NCBI GenBank assembly: GCA_008360955.1 | Contig: LUCM01002179.1 | Coordinates: 21,257 to 85,256 of the forward strand | Length of the DNA: 64,000 nt | Direction of reading: 5' to 3' | From: Fasciolopsis buskii | Lineage: Eukaryota; Platyhelminthes; Trematoda; Plagiorchiida; Fasciolidae | Shown here: positions 58,430 to 64,000 of the stretch, in pieces | How positions within the stretch are numbered: position 1 is the stretch's first letter | Layout: each line of letters begins with the position of its first letter | Program-made: the position numbers and the translations under genes | Notes under the pieces: model-generated | Databases searched by the model: none | Seen by the model: the letters and a program-made list of their open reading frames with translations, nothing else | Told to the model about the DNA's origin: nothing

Positions 58430-59345
58430 GAGGAATCTCGTGGTTCTCAACACGGAAGTCTAACTCGACCCACTCGACATGGTTTTCATGCCTTTTCGTC
58501 AGGTCAGTGACGGCCCACCTCTAACCAGGTTCTAGCCATCACCTATTTTGGAGAACGATGTAAATCGAGGGATTTGATAGGTAGGCACGTGTAACACGTC
58601 CCACATTGAATGCCAATTCGGCTGACGGAGTCCTGCTATCCAATGTTCTGTGCCTAACTTGATATTTACCAGGGAAATTTTCTCACCATGCTTTGACAAT
58701 GCTACGAAAGCAACGGAGTTCAAACAAAAATGATTTTGATACATCTCTCTTCTATGGCCATGTCTTTGAGCAGTATAGAAGCACCGACCTCAATGTGTAC
58801 CCTCGACCTTTGATGGATAGCCAAAACCACGCCGCAGATGTTTCAAACCATCAAATGACAATCGAGCATTATGCATACGCGAAGACATTTTATCTGATTT
58901 GAAACCGCCAGGTTAGGCCTAACTGCCCAAATAACAAAACTTATCCAATCCGCCCAAATGTCGCCTCAAAGAACAAGGATGGGCTTGTTGTCACTCCAGT
59001 CCTGCAACAACATTTTCCACTTCGAACATGTTAAGTGCATTCCAAACATACGTAAGTTCTTTAGACGATTGGGGAAAACCGGTAACTTAATTGGTTCTTT
59101 ACTCAATAGCACAGGGTCGTCTGCATACTCTAGGTAAGACAGTTTCCCGCCTGAAGAAATGCCAATTCCTTTATTTTCACCTGAGTACAGGACGATATCC
59201 ACTATCACCCTAAATAGAAAAAGGGAGGTAGAACCAACCTAAAGAATGGCATTTCTCGTGTTGAACTTTGGCGAAAGGTTACCATAAGCACGAAACTGGC
59301 TACTGCTGTTTTCATATTGGAAAACTGAAGCAAAATTTTTATACA
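58430..59345 (-). mobile_element. Degraded RTE-type fragment of a second subfamily
   Basis: From 59345 down: FRAYGNLSPKFNTRN, VIVDIVLYSGENKGIG, LSYLEYADDPVLLSKE (YADD catalytic motif), LKNLRMFGMHLTCSKWKMLL and QDWSDNKPILVL, then decayed LKHLRRGFGYPSKVEG and MYQNHFCLNSVAFVALS in the C-terminal region. LEYADD...LLSKEP.KL differs from [15 protein letters not shown] in the copies at 9 and 38 kb, so this is another RTE lineage, perhaps the same as 21840-22330. Several frameshifts; dead. Confidence 0.78.
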
Positions 59346-62300
59346 AATCAATCAATGAGATGCAATGTGCGGCCGACTGAGTCGATTACTGCTTTCAGAT
59401 AAGAAAAAACAGATTGCGACCTACGGAACGTGTGTTCGTTCATCGAACAAATGCGGTTGTTACAGTCTAGACCGAGTTAGAAATAGGCTTCACTTTCATT
59501 GTGCAGTTTGGATGGCAAATTGGTTTCTGCTTCTTCCATCAATAATATACTTTCTATCATGCTTTGCTCCATTTTTTCCCATGGTAGTCGAAACGTAAGG
59601 ACAAATTGCCTTTGTGCAGGCGGCGCGATTCATTAGACCTCTAGTGATTGCTTCTCCAACAGAGCGGGTGTAGATTCGGACTGGTTTCTACCGTCTGGAG
59701 TGGCCAAAACACTATGCCAAAATGAATACCTAGGATTGACTTTATGCCGTCGTCTAATAGAGATGCTTGTTTACCTGCCTTCCCAAGGCACAAACACTTG
59801 GGCTCATACGTCGCGGTAAACAATTATTTTCGAAACAGAAAAGCAGGTATTCGGATGGAATGGTTTGCTGAGAGTTTTATCCAAATGAAATATGCATGCG
59901 TAAAGCCTAAAGAGACCGCCTATACCATCCATAAGCCCAAAATTCTCAGTCGATAAGTTCAGACGCATATTCGCTCTTCATCAACGACGCGCACGCAAGC
60001 AAAGGCTAGTCTCATCCATGTTTGTGCAGCGTACATCGCATAGACTCGACGGTGAAATGTCTGTCCTAATACAACAACACGAGAACTCTCCGCTACTGTA
60101 GAAGCCGCGTAAATTCCTCCCATTGAATACCATCTACTAAAATCTGGGGAGGCATGGTTACTAATAATCTTCCATAGGTATTGGGACTGTCGCTGGGGCA
60201 ATGTAAGCAACTGCTTGTTTTCGTAAACTCAACGAGAAAGTGCTTATTTTGATCTGCTTCGCTATGGTGGTGCTTTCACGAGCAAAACCAAACGGGTTCG
60301 ATTTTCGCTGCTTGGGTGATTCGCATCAGTTTGTGTAATCGATCCAGAGTGCGGTAGCATGCCCGTTGGAATTTGATCACTTGACAGACAAGGGTGAAGC
60401 AGCTGGTGAAGGTTAGGTTTACGTGACACCTGGTGGGTGAATCCAGCGATTTCAGGAAAATTGTGATGTAGATACAAAATTTAATCTAAGGCTAACAGTA
60501 AAAATGAACCACGATAGTACTTTAGCTCGTTTGACCAGCACAAAAATAGAAATTAGCTTGTCACACTCCAACCTGGATAAAAAAAATTCAGACTCTTATT
60601 CCAGCGACGAATAAATAAAAGATTTGCAAACGTTGCAAACAAGATATAAGAAAGCAGCACAAGTAGACGATAAAATCGCAAACGCTTCATGACAAAAATG
60701 TACTGTTTTCAATAAGGAACACACTTACTATCAAAATGGTCACTTTGAACGTTCATAGACCTAGATACAGCGTGAACAGTGTGTTCGAGAAATCAATGCG
60801 TGGCTGGAATTGGGTGGTTCTCGTCTACTGAATCAAAGTATAATCCAGGCTGATGGTGTTCAAAACAAACCTGACCTCACAAAAGCTTATGAGATCATTT
60901 CCGAATGTGGTCAAATTTTCCAAACACGATAGTTATACCAAGAATCGTACAGTTATTGCGGGAAGCATATTCTATCTCAGCTTGTACTCCTAAGCATTCC
61001 CACTTTTTCTAATGACGTTACAGTAGAAACACTGGTCAACTCACAGGGTGTTCCGATCAGCATTAAAAGTTTTTTAGAGATTTGGAAAAGACGTTAAGTT
61101 GTTCCCAAAAAATATCCCAGTATCGGAAAATCTTTTGAGTCAATTCAATCACATTGCTTATGTCCACTTGGTGAAACACGCAGCCACAATGTTCATTTTC
61201 GGTTTTATATCCCTACCACATAGGATTGTGGAAATTCGGCAGTTTATTCACGTCTCCGTTGCTGTTCTAGTGGTAACGAATAGCACCCAGTGACTGAATC
61301 CTAGGAATGCAAGCACGAACAGCATAAGATGGAGTAATCTTGCACGGAATGGTTACAGTAGCAATCTGACTCAGCACGCTCTTTACCGCAGGGGCATTCG
61401 CCAGATGTCCGCAAAACCCACATGAATGAACCCCATTCAGACAATTTAACTACCCCATCAAAGAAAACATTAGCGCAATCGAAAAAGGTCCCGAAAATCC
61501 CTCATCGTTGAACGAAATATTGACCGATTAACTCCCATAACTACGCGTCAGTTAGCCAAGTCCACCTCACTCAACTGTAAAACGTCATTCATTCTAGCTG
61601 GTTGCTAATCGATCGCGCTTTTGTGAACTATGCAGTTTGCAGGAACAAGATTAGGAGTCTTTGAAAACAGTGGTCTGCTCTGCAGCAACGTGTTAATGCG
61701 TGCAGGCTTAATGTGACTGTGAGGTTGTATACGACATCGCATATAAATTTAATCTGACTATTTGCATTTACAATTAGTATAAAAATGCAAAGAGGTACAG
61801 AGGATTGACCGCTGATTAGTAAGTACATTAAGCATTACATGGGTACATAGTGCTTTTTTCCATCGGAGGTCGATAAGATAACAGAGAATCTCGGTTCGGT
61901 TTAACCCAGCGAATATGCAGGATTCAAGCGAACCCTTGAGAATACGATGCAAGTCAATATTTTGTCAGTAATCACATGAAATGTGACTAAGTGTATAACC
62001 TTTTTAGAAACAAAGAATTAGGATGATTTTAGAAAAGGATAAAAACGACTAACCCTATCCTTATTAATGCATAATGAATAAATCAACGGTTGCTTAAACT
62101 CAGTTTTACAACTGAATTGTGGATTAAAGAAGTAGCAAAGAAAGAAGCGATACGATAAGCTGGTACTAAGTGAAGAGGTCTCAGTGAGAACTAAAAGGCA
62201 AGAAACAAAGGCATGGTCTTTAACGTTAAGTTAACACATTTACTGGTGTAACCATCGGCGGTACGTAATGGAAAAGAGACCGATGTAAATTCGCAAACCC

Positions 62301-63759
62301 AGAGAAGTCTACGTGAGCAGAAGCCCAGTAGGTGCATCAGTCAGCGTCAGCAATCAAACTAATGCGACTGTCTATGGGCTACACACTCCACATTTTAAGG
62401 CCAGATCAACGATTAGTGTTTGCAGAGGTCAAGTCTAGGTCCAACAGTTGGGCGGCTGACGATTACAGACGATGACACGGGCAATCGCTTTTGTTGGTGA
62501 TGATATGTCTGAGATCTAAACCCTAGACGCAGTGAGCCAAAAGACTCAAAAAACAATCTCAACTACAAGGCAAGCCAATTTCCGAGAACCTTGAAAACTA
62601 CGAGTTTCTAACTTAAAATCTGTTCGGCGCGAGAAGTTGGTTGCCTGGTAAATGAAACTCTAGCTGGTAAAAGACGTGAGCTGTTGGTGCAGTAAAGTTG
62701 CGTATTCTAATATTCCACTGAAAAATGACTACAACTTTATAAGTCGGCAAGGATTAAAAGGCCACTGACTACGTCTTCCGTTGGGGCAAAATAGATGCCC
62801 GAATAGTCTTTCTTTATTCTGCTACAGCGTTAGACAAATTAAGCTTTTCGTGATCTTTGTGGACTATGGCGAAGTGTCTATTTCGTACAGAGCTAAATGC
62901 ACCCACCACAAAGCGGGGTCACTGATGAGACGGATTTTAAGCATAGTATGACTAACTTCTATTATAGATAACAAATTAAAGTAAAGGATAAGAAATCCAC
63001 TGTTCAGTCTGTACATCAAAATCATTTATTATCAATAGGATAAACTAATTAGAGCAAATTGAAATAGCGAGTCCTTCAGTTGCAAAATATCAAAAAACTC
63101 TTTGCATATTGTGAACGGTAACATCAATGCGCAGCGAATCAGAAGGGCTAAACAATGCATCAGTCTGCTGTTCTCCGGCTAACCATAATATATGACAAGT
63201 TTGGCGTGAGGGACTGTTTTCAGTTTTCTTCAGCAAATATCCGGCGCCATGAAGTATTTACGATGTTCAAGTAGGGGTATAATGATTTCGCCAGATCATT
63301 TTGAGAGAACTAGCTGTGAGTCCCATTGAAAACAGGTGAGTATCAGCTCAGCAAAGGGAGATGGTTTTCGAAAAAGAAGAAACAACACCCAGCCTCGCAC
63401 ATGACCAATTACTTATCGGAAGTATGGACCGGCAGTCTTCCATCGTATCTTGCATAATTGTGAGCTTATCGTGTTATGTGAGCAGTCGGGAAGATGAGGC
63501 ACTTTTAGCAGAGAGTAATGAATATAGATACTGACCTAAATCGGGACGTTTGCAATTTAATGTAGGAAGCTAGTCTTTCGGGGTTTGGCAACAAAGTCAT
63601 ACAGTCAGCAGAATCAAACTGAAAATCGCTGGGGTTCTTAGATTTTGGGTTCATTTCACAGATTGTCTGGTGTCGCGGGGTGAGCGTATCAGAATAGTTT
63701 CCCTCGGAACTGCCACTTTATTAACAATACCATTTTCCGCATTGTTTCGGAATTAGGTC
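59346..63759. other. Unassigned region
   Basis: No recognised gene or repeat. Short frames on both strands lack motifs. Confidence 0.3.
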
Positions 63760-63973
63760 AAAATTATTCGGATTGTTATCATCAATAGGTTGGACTACAT
63801 TGAGAAAATGAATAGAATACTGGGCGACGAGTCAAAATTCACAAAGACTCCAACCGAAAAGGATAGGACAACTCAAATAGAAAAATCAATTTCTATGAAG
63901 TTAGGAGTCTTAAAACAGAATGGAATGATTGACGCCTTAACTTTTGAGCAGATACGACCTACCGGCACAACAA
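63760..63973 (+). mobile_element. Penelope-like retroelement fragment (N-terminal part of the RT ORF)
   Basis: One open frame reads IVIINRLDYIEKMNRILGDE, then SKFTKTPTEKDRTTQIEKS, LGVLKQNGMIDALTFEQ and IRPTGTT. Penelope-like elements have this series ahead of RT motif 1: a (V/I)(V/I)xxRxDY block, a (I/L)L-x-D-x-(S/T)KF block, then R-P-x-G/N-S/T just before a YGLPKIHK motif. Here the motif that should follow is replaced by an inverted copy of the preceding sequence. The strand and family are inferred from pattern only. Confidence 0.6.
63914..63940 (+). repeat. Left arm of an exact 27-bp inverted repeat
   Basis: Identical at 27 of 27 positions to the reverse complement of 63974-64000, with a 33-bp spacer. 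It is coding sequence of the Penelope-like fragment (LKQNGMIDAL). Confidence 0.97.
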
Positions 63974-64000
63974 TTAAGGCGTCAATCATTCCATTCTGTT
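63974..64000 (-). repeat. Right arm of the 27-bp inverted repeat, running into the window end
   Basis: Minus-strand copy of the Penelope-like coding sequence starting directly after the IRPTGTT codons. The match reaches the last base, so the true arm is probably longer. Confidence 0.97.

Overview
The window looks like AT-rich (roughly 60% A+T), repeat-laden nuclear DNA of a digenean flatworm, most likely a schistosome or close relative. The support is: RTE-, CR1- and Penelope-type retroelement remnants of the kind common in that group, Mutator-like transposase relics, tRNA-headed SINEs carrying a hammerhead ribozyme module, many (TA)n runs, and one host gene split over large introns. There is no bacterial-type operon structure, and most of the longer open frames in the window are chance frames. 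All family assignments come from reading translated motifs, not from a database search.

Layout. 1-6.3 kb: two diverged same-strand copies of a Mutator-like (MULE) transposase, the first with a 38-nt micro-intron, flanking a dead CR1-like LINE; all three read on the minus strand. 6.3-8.7 kb: unassigned. 8.7-10.6 kb: a decayed RTE retrotransposon (+). 10.6-17.6 kb: mostly unassigned old repeat debris with one possible LINE remnant. 17.6-18.9 kb: an inverted pair of SINEs (one with a hammerhead ribozyme fold) and a second tRNA-like element. 19-34 kb: mostly unassigned, with an old RTE fragment, a decayed SINE and three (TA)n tracts.

34.2-46.9 kb, minus strand: the one confident host gene, a CDC14-family dual-specificity phosphatase. 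Seven exons are proposed (46940-46710, 42675-42258, 41382-40973, 40693-40255, a candidate cassette 36993-36883, 35861-35412, 34578-34203). They join in compatible phases and cover the catalytic core and a long Ser/Thr/Pro-rich tail. The N-terminal exons were not found and should lie upstream, beyond 47 kb and perhaps outside the window. Inside its introns sit two SINEs, one with a second hammerhead copy, and a nested pair of RTE elements: a minus-strand, 5'-truncated copy landed inside an older plus-strand copy and made a ~10-bp target-site duplication. The tail of the older copy ends 8 bp from a splice donor of the phosphatase gene.

47-64 kb: mostly unassigned, presumably 5' intron of the phosphatase gene or intergenic DNA, with a decayed RTE fragment near 59 kb. 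The last bases hold a Penelope-like coding fragment that folds back on itself through an exact 27-bp inverted repeat reaching the window end.
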